Shown here one piece after another: positions 6,655-13,365 of a DNA stretch of 16,459 nucleotides. Source of the stretch: JBDSLU01 sp039916225 (GTDB lineage Bacteria > Acidobacteriota > Vicinamibacteria > Vicinamibacterales > Vicinamibacteraceae). The notes beneath the pieces are model-generated. The model worked only from the letters and a program-made list of their open reading frames with translations. It made no database searches and was not told the origin of the DNA. Made by a program: the position numbers and the translations under genes. The DNA is taken from the NCBI GenBank assembly GCA_039916225.1, contig JBDSLU010000370.1, forward strand, positions 1 through 16,459, written 5' to 3'. The stretch's first letter is position 1, and each line of letters begins with the position of its first letter.

Positions 6655-8038
6655 CCTTCTCCCCGTCCTCGGTGACCGGATCCTCGCTCGGATCGAGCGC
6701 TTCCTGCGCCGGCCGCTGATCCGCGGGCACGTGCTGCAAGTTGACGCGGATGCGCGTCCAGGTCTGGAAGCGGCCGCGCATCGCGTCGACGAGCACGTCG
6801 GCCGGCTCGAGGTGCGCTGCGGCCTCCGGGTGTCGCGCCTTCCAGCGCTCGAGGCCGGCGATGGCGTCTTCCTTCAATCGCGCCCGGCCGATCTCGAGCA
6901 GCGGCTTGGTGCTGGTGCGACGGCCCGCCGGTTTCGGTGACGCCGCCTCGCCGTCGGCTGACTCGGGCGGTGCCGGGCGCGAGCGCGCGCGGGGACGGCC
7001 GCTACTGCTGGCGGTAGCGCCGGACGACTCCGCGGTCGTCTTGCGGGCGCGCGACGGAGCAACGCGCGCCGGCTCGCCGGCTTGCTTGCGATAGTGCGGC
7101 GGCCACGGCGCGTCGCCGAGGCCTTCGCGCTCGTCGCGCTCCGACAGCTCGAGCAACGCGTCGAGCGAGCAGGGCCGATCGTCGATCCCGGTGTGGCGAT
7201 CGCCGACCGCGGCGAATCGCGCCGGCATCGTCCGCAGCGTGAAATCACGCGGATCGCACTGGCCGACTTCGTCCCACGTCAGCGGCGCCGAGACGCGCGC
7301 GTCCGGCTTGGGCCGCACCGAATACGCGCCGGCCACAGTGCGATCCTTGGCGTTCTGGTTGTAGTCGAGGAAGACGCCCTGCCGCTCTTCCTTCCACCAT
7401 TTGCTGGTCGCGAGGCCAGGCGCCCGCCGTTCGACGTCGCGGGCCAGCGCCAACGCGGCGCGGCGCACCTGGTCGAACGTCCAGCGGCGCTCGATGCGGA
7501 TCGAGACGTGGACACCGCGTGAGCCGGACGTCTTCGGCCAGCCGATCAATCCGAGATCGCTCAGCGCGGCGCGGACGACGCCGGCCACCTGCTGGATCTG
7601 CGGCCACTCCACGCCCGGCACCGGATCGAGATCGACGCGGAGCTCGTCGGGGTGGTCGACGTCATCGGCGCGCACCGGATGCGGGTGCAGCTCCAGGCAG
7701 GCGAGGTTGGCCATCCAGACCAACGCCGCGGCATCGCGCGGGACGACTTCCTCGGCCGTCCGCCCGGACGGGAAGCGCAGGGTCACGACCTCGATCCAGT
7801 CGGGCCGCGAGTCGGGCGCGCGCTTCTGGTAGAAGAATTCGCCGCCGATGCCGTTCGGGTAGCGCACCAGGACGTTGGGACGCCCACCGGCCGCGCGCAG
7901 CGCCCCGTCGGCGACGGCGAGGTAGTAGTGCGCCAGATCGAGCTTGGTGATGCCCGCGTCGGGGAAAAGGACCTTGCGCGGGTTGGTGACCGCGACCTCG
8001 CGTCCGCCGCAATTCAGGACTTCGCGCTCGTCGGCCAT
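6599..8038 (-). CDS. ligD: LigD-type polymerase/primase (PolDom) with C-terminal extension
   Basis: This is a stand-alone archaeo-eukaryotic-primase-type polymerase of 479 residues, related to the polymerase domain of LigD, which fills gaps at breaks with nucleotides or ribonucleotides. Visible features are VTNPRKVLFPDAGITKLDLAHYY (residues 17-39), the metal-binding RVDLDP (134-139), KTSGSRGVHV (169-178) and VFLDYNQNAKDRTVAGAYSVR (222-242). After about residue 320 there is a Ser/Arg/Pro-rich linker, then a second conserved-looking block (about 385-450: LERWKARHPEAAAHLEPADVLVDAMRGR and beyond), which I recall from similar actinobacterial proteins. No ligase or nuclease domain is attached. The ATG at 8038 is preferred because it directly precedes the family N-terminus; a longer reading back to 8455 is only a shadow of the upstream gene. 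It overlaps the glycosylase gene upstream by 25 bases, suggesting translational coupling, and overlaps ligC at its 3' end. Confidence 0.9.
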   Translation of the reverse strand: MADEREVLNCGGREVAVTNPRKVLFPDAGITKLDLAHYYLAVADGALRAAGGRPNVLVRYPNGIGGEFFYQKRAPDSRPDWIEVVTLRFPSGRTAEEVVPRDAAALVWMANLACLELHPHPVRADDVDHPDELRVDLDPVPGVEWPQIQQVAGVVRAALSDLGLIGWPKTSGSRGVHVSIRIERRWTFDQVRRAALALARDVERRAPGLATSKWWKEERQGVFLDYNQNAKDRTVAGAYSVRPKPDARVSAPLTWDEVGQCDPRDFTLRTMPARFAAVGDRHTGIDDRPCSLDALLELSERDEREGLGDAPWPPHYRKQAGEPARVAPSRARKTTAESSGATASSSGRPRARSRPAPPESADGEAASPKPAGRRTSTKPLLEIGRARLKEDAIAGLERWKARHPEAAAHLEPADVLVDAMRGRFQTWTRIRVNLQHVPADQRPAQEALDPSEDPVTEDGEKAMAAAGRRRRPSPTRTES

Positions 8039-9117
8039 AGACCCAGGAAGGTGCGGATGCGATCCAGCTCTGTGTCCAGCTCCGTCGCGAAGCCGGCGTC
8101 GGTCGGCACGCCGTCGGCGTAGCCCAGCCCGACGTGCAGCGCGCCGTCGCGCATCGTCAGGTTCGCCCAGCCGACGACGCGGTCGCGCCACAACATCGGC
8201 AGCGCGTAGTAGCCGATCTTCCGCTTGGCCAACGGCGTGTAGGCCTCGAAGCGGTACGGCCAGGCCCAGAATAGTTCGAATCGCCGCCGGTCCCACACCA
8301 CAGGATCGAACGGTGCCAGCAGGCGGACGCGGTCGTCGACGGCGGCCCGCTCCGGCCGCTCGCCGGCCGGCCAATACCAGTCCACACCGTCGAGCTGCGT
8401 GTGCGCCAAGCGCGCCTTCGCCCGGATCAGCGCCGGCTTCAGGTCGGCGCGCCACTGTGGAGCGCCGTAGCGCAGGCGCGCGATCACGTGGCTGAGGCTG
8501 AGGCGCGGCAGCGGCGCATAGAGTCCGACGACGACGTCGACGAGCGCGTCGATGCGGGCCGCTCGTTCGGCGCGGCCTGCCGGGGCGTCACCGTGCGCGT
8601 GCGTCGCGTAGAGTCGGATGCCGGCCTCGCGGCGCACCACACGCAGCGCGCCGTGGTAGTGCAGCAGATCGAGATGGTGCGTCGTCGCGTTCGACGAGCC
8701 GCCCCAGTAGTTGGTGACACGGCCGCGGGCGAAATGGGCGTCCACGTCGCGCGGGTGCACCGCGTCGCGCTCGCGCACGAACGCGAGGAGCTCCTGCGAC
8801 TGACGGGCGCGGCCGCCGGACCAGCGTCCCGCCACCCGGCGCGGATGCATCAGCGCCTGCACGCGCGGCGTGACGAAGCCGTAGTTGATGAAGACGTCTT
8901 CTTCGACGTCGAGGGCGGGATACCGCCGCTCGAGATCGCCGGCGCGGTAGCGCGACACGCGATGCCGCAGGATCAGATCCTGGGCCCGGGCCGGGGCGCG
9001 AATCGGATCTGCCTGCACGAAGCCGAGGCGCTCGAGCGCGCGTGGCAGCGTCGTCGGCCGGAACAGGCTCCGCGCGATCGCGAACCGCCGCAAGTCGTCG
9101 ATCGTCACGGCCGGCAT
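8014..9117 (-). CDS. ycaQ: YcaQ/AlkZ-type winged-helix DNA glycosylase (HTH_42 family)
   Basis: This 367-residue protein belongs to the HTH_42/YcaQ family. Characterised members are DNA glycosylases that unhook interstrand crosslinks and remove bulky alkylated bases. Supporting features are an N-terminal winged-helix start (VTIDDLRRFAIARSLF), the catalytic QxD motif in LGFVQADPIRAPARAQDLIL (Gln35 and Asp37), FINYGFVTPRVQALMHPRR, VTNYWGGSSNATTHHLDLLHYHGALRV, and a C-terminal segment with RVRLLAPFDPVVWDRRRFELFW and MLWRDRVVGWANL. QxD is the form reported for E. coli YcaQ, whereas AlkZ has QxQ. The ATG at 9117 is preferred over a TTG at 9156, which would translate a palindrome. It is followed by, and overlaps, the LigD-type polymerase. 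Family membership is secure; substrate is inferred. Confidence 0.9.
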   Translation of the reverse strand: MPAVTIDDLRRFAIARSLFRPTTLPRALERLGFVQADPIRAPARAQDLILRHRVSRYRAGDLERRYPALDVEEDVFINYGFVTPRVQALMHPRRVAGRWSGGRARQSQELLAFVRERDAVHPRDVDAHFARGRVTNYWGGSSNATTHHLDLLHYHGALRVVRREAGIRLYATHAHGDAPAGRAERAARIDALVDVVVGLYAPLPRLSLSHVIARLRYGAPQWRADLKPALIRAKARLAHTQLDGVDWYWPAGERPERAAVDDRVRLLAPFDPVVWDRRRFELFWAWPYRFEAYTPLAKRKIGYYALPMLWRDRVVGWANLTMRDGALHVGLGYADGVPTDAGFATELDTELDRIRTFLGLWPTSAKS

Positions 9118-9132
9118 CGCGATTTTTGCAAG

Positions 9133-9167
9133 TTGCTCGGAGCATGCTCCGAGCAAGCTCCGAGCAC
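9133..9167. promoter_or_regulatory. Perfect 24-bp palindrome plus third half-site ahead of ycaQ
   Basis: Positions 9133-9156 form a perfect palindrome with arm TTGCTCGGAGCA. The right arm is followed at once by a near copy: GCTCCGAGCAA (9146-9156) and GCTCCGAGCAC (9157-9167) are in tandem, 11 bases or one helical turn apart. It lies 16 to 50 bases upstream of the ycaQ ATG, in the 84-base gap after leuD. This looks like an operator for a dimeric repressor controlling the repair genes. The alternative is a hairpin ending leuD transcripts, but no U-tract follows on the minus strand. Confidence 0.6.
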
Positions 9168-9175
9168 GGCGCTGA

Positions 9176-9215
9176 CAGTACTCAGAAGCCGCGTACTGTA
9201 CTCAAAAACCGCGTA
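9176..9215. repeat. 20-bp tandem duplication at the 3' end of leuD
   Basis: Two adjacent 20-base units, CAGTACTCAGAAGCCGCGTA (9176-9195) and CTGTACTCAAAAACCGCGTA (9196-9215), agree at 17 of 20 positions. The right unit contains the last codons and TGA of leuD; the left unit is a copy just outside the gene. The period is not a multiple of three, so the copy is out of frame with leuD. Confidence 0.8.
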
Positions 9216-9822
9216 CGTAGGGGAGGCGGGCGGCGACGGCTTCGGTTTCGGCGCCGGCAGAGAGCAGCTGGCCGGTGGCGTCCCAATCGCCGGACAGGAA
9301 CGCTTCCTGGACGGACTTCGGCAGGCGGGCGGTGATGGTGCGCCCGCTGCGCGTCACCGTCAGCGCCTTCACGTCGACGCTGGTCGGCGCCGCCGGGTCG
9401 CGCTCGGTATCGGCGATGAGCCACTCGGCGTCGGCCGGGTCGACGGTCAGGCACGGCATGCCGATGGCGAGCGAGTTGCCGAAGAAGATCTCGGAGAACG
9501 ATTCGCCGACCACCGCGGCGATGCCCCACCGGCGCAGCCCCTGCGGGGCGTGCTCGCGCGACGAGCCGCAGCCGAAGTTGCGGTTCACGAACAGGATCGA
9601 CGCCCGAGCGAAGCGCGGATCGTCGAACGGGTGCACGCCGCCCTGACGCGTCGCCGCCGCCCGATCGTCTTCGAAGACATGGTCTTCGAGGCCGTCGAAG
9701 CTGATCGCCTTCAGGAAGCGCGCCGGCATGATCCGGTCGGTATCGATGTCCTGCCCGGCGACGGAGACGGCGGTGCCGTCGAGGCGGACGATGCGGTTGA
9801 CGGGGCTGGTCGGTACGGACAC
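9202..9822 (-). CDS. leuD: 3-isopropylmalate dehydratase small subunit
   Basis: This is the swivel-domain subunit that joins LeuC to isomerise 2-isopropylmalate to 3-isopropylmalate. Family signatures are DIDTDRIMPARFLKAI near the N-terminus, FVNRNFGCGSSREHAPQGLRRWGI, VVGESFSEIFFGNSLAIGMPCL, and the terminal PYVRGF. From a GTG at 9822 it has 206 residues, close to the usual 200. An ATG at 9846 would give 214 residues but would place its start codon across that of the divergent gene, so the GTG (VSVPTSPVNRIVRLDG) seems more likely. TACAAT, read on the minus strand at 9834-9829, stands about 6 bases before this GTG, which would make the transcript nearly leaderless. Unusually, leuD is separated from leuC by an opposite-strand gene, so it needs its own promoter. 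ycaQ follows after 84 bases. Confidence 0.93.
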   Translation of the reverse strand: MSVPTSPVNRIVRLDGTAVSVAGQDIDTDRIMPARFLKAISFDGLEDHVFEDDRAAATRQGGVHPFDDPRFARASILFVNRNFGCGSSREHAPQGLRRWGIAAVVGESFSEIFFGNSLAIGMPCLTVDPADAEWLIADTERDPAAPTSVDVKALTVTRSGRTITARLPKSVQEAFLSGDWDATGQLLSAGAETEAVAARLPYVRGF

Positions 9823-9828
9823 GAGGCC

Positions 9829-9834
9829 ATTGTA
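9829..9834 (-). promoter_or_regulatory. Candidate -10 box for leuD
   Basis: On the minus strand this reads TACAAT, one mismatch from TATAAT. A start 6-7 bases on would fall at the GTG at 9822. No good -35 box is seen. The position between two divergent starts supports it; the short hexamer alone is weak evidence. Confidence 0.3.
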
Positions 9835-9844
9835 AGATCCGGCC

Positions 9845-10873
9845 ATGCGGGCCGTCATCTTCGGCACCGCCGCCCTGGCGTTGTGCCTGGTCGGCAGCTT
9901 CGGCGTGCTTCAAGCCGCCGACACCCCGTCCGTGACCATCGCGGTCCTCCGCGGCGACGGTGTGCTCATCCCCATCGTCACCCGCTCGGGCGACAAGTGG
10001 GCCCACACCTGGCCGGTGCCGGCCAAGTCGGCCGAAGTGCCGATGGGCCTCGACGGGATCCCGAAGCGCTGGTGGGGCAAACCTGGCGCGACGCCGGCCT
10101 GGCACGCCTGGCAGATCGACGGGACCAAGGCCGAGGTGGTCGTCGAACGCCCGACCTGGTACCTGGCGCACTGCCAGCAGGGTGTCGGCCTGAAAACGCC
10201 GCTGACCGCCCGGCCTCCGCTGCCGCCGCCGACCAGGCAGCCCTATCCGAAGCTGGGCATGGCGTCGACGGCGCCGCTGACGTTCCTGCGCATCCAGGCG
10301 GTCGACCAGAGCGACCGCATGTGGATGGCGGTCAACGACCAGGTCGAGAAGGCTTTGGCCGACGCCGAGGACAAGATGGGCGAGCCGAGCACGAACCGGA
10401 TGCTGTCGCGGCACCCGACGCCGACGGCCGAGCGCGCCAGGACGCCGACGCGCGTCGAATCCCTCTATCGCCTGCCCATCGACGACGGTGGCCGGGTGCT
10501 CTATTACGTCGAAGCCACCAAGCGCTATGGCATGCCACCGCTGCCGGCCAATCGCCGGGCGGCCGCCGCGACGCCACGGGGTGGCTGCTCGACGATGACT
10601 TTCGGCAGCGGCTTCTTCGTCATCCAGGCCGATGGGGTCGTGCCGACGCCGAAGCTGGACGTGCGGGTGTCGTCGTGCGACTACGACGGCCTGTCGCTGA
10701 TGCTTCCGCTCGCCGCCGTCGGCGACGTGAAGGGCGCCCCGGTGTGGATTGGTCAGGTGACCGGCTGGGACTACGAGGCCTATGGCGGGTTCCGCTGGAA
10801 CGCCGCGGAAGACAAGATCGACGACGTGTTCTTCACGCTCGGCGGCTCGTGCGTGGATCGCGACGGCAACTAG
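9845..10873 (+). CDS. Secreted protein of unknown function
   Basis: I do not recognise this 342-residue protein. It begins with a clear signal peptide (AVIFGTAALALCLVGSFGVLQA, cleavage near LQA/AD), so it is exported. The mature part has four cysteines (110, 248, 278, 336), which could make two disulphides, a Pro-rich segment near 122-135, several Trp-rich stretches (KWAHTWPVPAK, RWWGKPGATPAWHAWQ) and a Gly/aromatic-rich end (VWIGQVTGWDYEAYGGFRWN). The segments TIAVLRGDGVLIPIVTRSGDKW and KAEVVVERPTWYL look like beta strands. No transmembrane helix is seen outside the signal. Reading-frame quality and the signal peptide support it being real even though it lies on the strand opposite its leu neighbours. 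Its ATG overlaps a possible leuD ATG. It ends 55 bases before the convergent leuC stop, with no obvious terminator between. Confidence 0.75.
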   Translation: MRAVIFGTAALALCLVGSFGVLQAADTPSVTIAVLRGDGVLIPIVTRSGDKWAHTWPVPAKSAEVPMGLDGIPKRWWGKPGATPAWHAWQIDGTKAEVVVERPTWYLAHCQQGVGLKTPLTARPPLPPPTRQPYPKLGMASTAPLTFLRIQAVDQSDRMWMAVNDQVEKALADAEDKMGEPSTNRMLSRHPTPTAERARTPTRVESLYRLPIDDGGRVLYYVEATKRYGMPPLPANRRAAAATPRGGCSTMTFGSGFFVIQADGVVPTPKLDVRVSSCDYDGLSLMLPLAAVGDVKGAPVWIGQVTGWDYEAYGGFRWNAAEDKIDDVFFTLGGSCVDRDGN

Positions 10874-10928
10874 CGGCGACCGCGGATCGGCGTAAGGGCT
10901 GTGGCCGCACGCGTTCGGCCCGCAGCGA

Positions 10929-12350
10929 TCAGCGCGGGCTGAGCGCTGGCGCCAGCACCTTGCGGACGTCGACCACTTCGCCGGCCAGCGCCGCGGCCGC
11001 GACCATCGCCGGGCTCATGAGCAGCGTCCGCCCGGTCGGACTCCCCTGGCGGCCCTTGAAGTTGCGGTTCGACGACGAGGCGCAGACTTCGGCGCCCTGC
11101 AGCTTGTCCGGGTTCATCCCCAGGCACATCGAGCAGCCGGCGCCGCGCCAGTCGAAGCCGGCGTCGCGGAAGACCTGATCGAGACCCTCGGCGATGGCGG
11201 CCTTGGCGACGCCCTGCGAACCCGGCACCACCAGCCCTCGGACGCGTGACGAGATCGTGCGGCCCTTGACGATCGCCGCCGCCTCCCGCAGATCCGACAG
11301 CCGCGAGTTGGTGCACGAGCCGATGAAGGCGACGTCGATCGGCGTCGCTTCGATCCTGGCGCCGGCCGCGAAGCCCATGAAGTCGAGCGCGTCGACGATG
11401 CCCTGGCGCTCGCCCGGCTCGACGTCGTTCGGCGACGGCATGCGGCCGCTGACGCCGATCGATTGCCCGGGGTTCACGCCCCACGTGACGATCGGCTCGA
11501 GCGCGCTGCCGTCGATGGTGACGCGATCGTCGTAGCTCGCGTCCGGGTCCGACGCCATGCTGAGCCACCAGCCCCTGGCGCGCGTGAAGGCGTCGCCCTG
11601 CGGCGCGAACGGCCGGCCTTCGAGGAACGCCGCCGTCGTCTCGTCGGGGTTGACGTAGCCGACGCGCGCGCCCCCCTCGATGGACATGTTGCACATCGTC
11701 ATGCGCTCGTCCATCGACATGCGATCGACGACCGCGCCGCCGTACTCGTAGGCGAAGCCGACGCCGCCCTTGACGCCGAGCTGACGGATGATCTCGAGGA
11801 TCACGTCCTTGGCGTAGACGCCGCGCGCGAGCTGGCCGGTGACGTCGATGCGGCGCACCTGCAGTGGCTCCATCGCCAGGCACTGCGAGGCGAGCACGTC
11901 GCGGACCTGCGAGGTGCCGATGCCGAACGCCACCGCCCCGAACGCGCCGTGCGTCGAGGTGTGCGAGTCGCCGCACGCGATGGTCATGCCCGGCTGCGTC
12001 AGCCCCAGCTCGGGACCGATCACGTGGACGATGCCCTGGTTGCCGTGCGAGAGGTCCCACAACGGGATGCCGAAGTCGCGGCAGTTGCGCTCGAGGGCCG
12101 ACATCATCGCCTCGGCCATGTCGTCCTTGAACGGCCGCGCGATCTCGCGGGTCGGAATGATGTGGTCGACGGTGCCGAACGTCCGCGACGGGAAGCGCAC
12201 TTTCCATCCGCGCTGCCGCAGCTCGTCGAACGCCTGCGGGGTGGTCACCTCGTGAATCAGGTGAAGCCCCACGAACAGCTGGGTCTGGCCGGTCGGCAGG
12301 ATGCGGACGGTGTGCGCATCCCAGACTTTCTGGAGGAGGGTGGCTGCCAT
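10929..12350 (-). CDS. leuC: 3-isopropylmalate dehydratase large subunit
   Basis: This is the aconitase-type catalytic subunit, which holds a 4Fe-4S cluster and works with LeuD. At 473 residues it matches the family (E. coli about 466). The cluster cysteines are Cys346 (IGSCTNSR), Cys406 and Cys409 (GCSMCLGMNPD). Other signatures are LHLIHEVTTPQAFDELR, TVDHIIPT, GDSHTSTHGAFGAVAFGIGTS, EYGGAVVDRMSMDERMTMCNM and the C-terminal SSNRNFKGRQG. The start at 12350 gives the normal N-terminus. It lies 24 bases after the polysaccharide deacetylase gene, so read-through from there is possible. On the minus strand TGG-TACAAT (an extended -10 form) lies just ahead. leuD is not adjacent: a gene on the opposite strand intervenes. 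Confidence 0.96.
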   Translation of the reverse strand: MAATLLQKVWDAHTVRILPTGQTQLFVGLHLIHEVTTPQAFDELRQRGWKVRFPSRTFGTVDHIIPTREIARPFKDDMAEAMMSALERNCRDFGIPLWDLSHGNQGIVHVIGPELGLTQPGMTIACGDSHTSTHGAFGAVAFGIGTSQVRDVLASQCLAMEPLQVRRIDVTGQLARGVYAKDVILEIIRQLGVKGGVGFAYEYGGAVVDRMSMDERMTMCNMSIEGGARVGYVNPDETTAAFLEGRPFAPQGDAFTRARGWWLSMASDPDASYDDRVTIDGSALEPIVTWGVNPGQSIGVSGRMPSPNDVEPGERQGIVDALDFMGFAAGARIEATPIDVAFIGSCTNSRLSDLREAAAIVKGRTISSRVRGLVVPGSQGVAKAAIAEGLDQVFRDAGFDWRGAGCSMCLGMNPDKLQGAEVCASSSNRNFKGRQGSPTGRTLLMSPAMVAAAALAGEVVDVRKVLAPALSPR

Positions 12351-12362
12351 GGACGTACCGGA

Positions 12363-12371
12363 ATTGTACCA
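12363..12371 (-). promoter_or_regulatory. Candidate extended -10 box for leuC
   Basis: The minus strand reads TGGTACAAT, a TGN extended -10 with one mismatch in the hexamer. A transcript from it would start about 6 bases ahead of the leuC ATG, giving a very short leader. It sits in the 24-base gap after the deacetylase gene. There is no clear -35 box, as expected for an extended -10 promoter. Confidence 0.35.
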
Positions 12372-12374
12372 GGG

Positions 12375-13337
12375 TCAGGGTCGCCGGGCGGCTTCGGCGG
12401 CGGCTGTCACCCACGCCGGCGGCTCGGGATCGGCTCGGAAATCAGAGGTTGGCGCCAGGGTCCGCGACCAGCGGAACAGCCACGTCGGACCGTGGCTACC
12501 GACATAGGCGTCTGGCGTGTGGTAGGCGCGGTCGGCCATGGCGTCGTCGAGCGTGATGAAACGATAACCGCGGTTGCTGAGCCCGCCGACCAGGCCAGGC
12601 AAGGTGTCGGCATTGATGGCGTTGGCGTGGATCAGCAGGATCTGTGGGACGTCGCCGCGCCCGAACAGCTCGCGGGCCTTGGCTTCGGCGAACGCGGTCG
12701 CGGCGATGGTGTGGTCGAGATACGCGAGTCCCAAAAGGAGCCGCTCGGCCTCGTCGGCCACGGCATAAGCAGCATCGAAGATGAAGTCGGCGTTCTCGAT
12801 CGTGTGCGGGGCGATCACGTAGCCGCGCTCGGCGAGGGCGCGGGCGATCCCCGCCTTCTTCTCGGCGGTGTCGCCCGTGTGCGTCATCGGATGCCGGAAG
12901 TAGACCGGCAGGGTGCGGCGCATCATCGCGCGCGTCACCCGCTCGCCCTTGTCGATGTCGGCGACGTAGGCGTCGATGGTCAGCGCGTTGGCGTCGGGGT
13001 GCGAGTAGGTGTGATTGCCGAGGCGATGCCCGGCGTCGATCCACTGCTGGAGCAGGGCCAGCCGCGCCGCCCGTTCGTCAGCGGTCGGCGCCTCCAGCTT
13101 GTTTTCGTTGAGGAGCCCGATCGCAACGGCGCGATGCGCGCGCAACGCTGCGAGGATTTTCTTGGTCGCGCGTTGCGCCGCCGGGACGTAGCCGTCGCCG
13201 CCGTGATGGACGAACGGCAGGTCGTCGATCGTGATGGCGATGGTCTTGGTGACCCTCGGGGGCGTCGCGGGCTGTACGCCGACCGACTCCGGCAATGCGA
13301 CGACCGCCGCGAACAGAAGCAGGACGACGGCACGCAT
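12375..13337 (-). CDS. Secreted polysaccharide deacetylase (NodB / CE4 family)
   Basis: This 320-residue protein has an N-terminal signal peptide (AVVLLLFAAVVALPESVGV). The NodB-type domain follows with the expected motifs: TIDDLP (residues 36-41; Asp38 catalytic base, Asp39 metal ligand), GNHTYSHPDAN with metal ligands His109 and His113, YFRHP (146-150), and LLIHAN (235-240) carrying the general-acid histidine. Members remove acetyl groups from N-acetylglucosamine-containing polymers such as peptidoglycan, chitin oligomers or exopolysaccharide. The substrate here cannot be told. The insertion after motif 1 (FVHHGGDGYVP) suits the subgroup of secreted enzymes seen in environmental bacteria. 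It lies 28 bases after the glycine-zipper gene and 24 before leuC, all on the same strand, so the three may share a transcript although their functions are unrelated. Confidence 0.88.
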   Translation of the reverse strand: MRAVVLLLFAAVVALPESVGVQPATPPRVTKTIAITIDDLPFVHHGGDGYVPAAQRATKKILAALRAHRAVAIGLLNENKLEAPTADERAARLALLQQWIDAGHRLGNHTYSHPDANALTIDAYVADIDKGERVTRAMMRRTLPVYFRHPMTHTGDTAEKKAGIARALAERGYVIAPHTIENADFIFDAAYAVADEAERLLLGLAYLDHTIAATAFAEAKARELFGRGDVPQILLIHANAINADTLPGLVGGLSNRGYRFITLDDAMADRAYHTPDAYVGSHGPTWLFRWSRTLAPTSDFRADPEPPAWVTAAAEAARRP

Positions 13338-13365
13338 CCGGCCATCGTAGCCGACCGTCTGGCGA

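Noticed and set aside
9118..9156. TTG start that would lengthen YcaQ by 13 residues
   Set aside because: The extra residues are translated from the palindrome and do not resemble the family N-terminus, which begins at MPAVTIDD.
9133..9156. Intrinsic terminator for leuD
   Set aside because: The palindrome could fold, but the minus strand continues CTTGCAAAAATCG, with no U-tract, so an operator is more likely.
8401..11178. A 925-codon open frame on the plus strand
   Set aside because: It crosses ycaQ, the leuD region and the secreted-protein gene in another frame or strand. Long stop-free shadows are common at this GC content, and its residues are Arg/Ala/Gly-rich without motifs.
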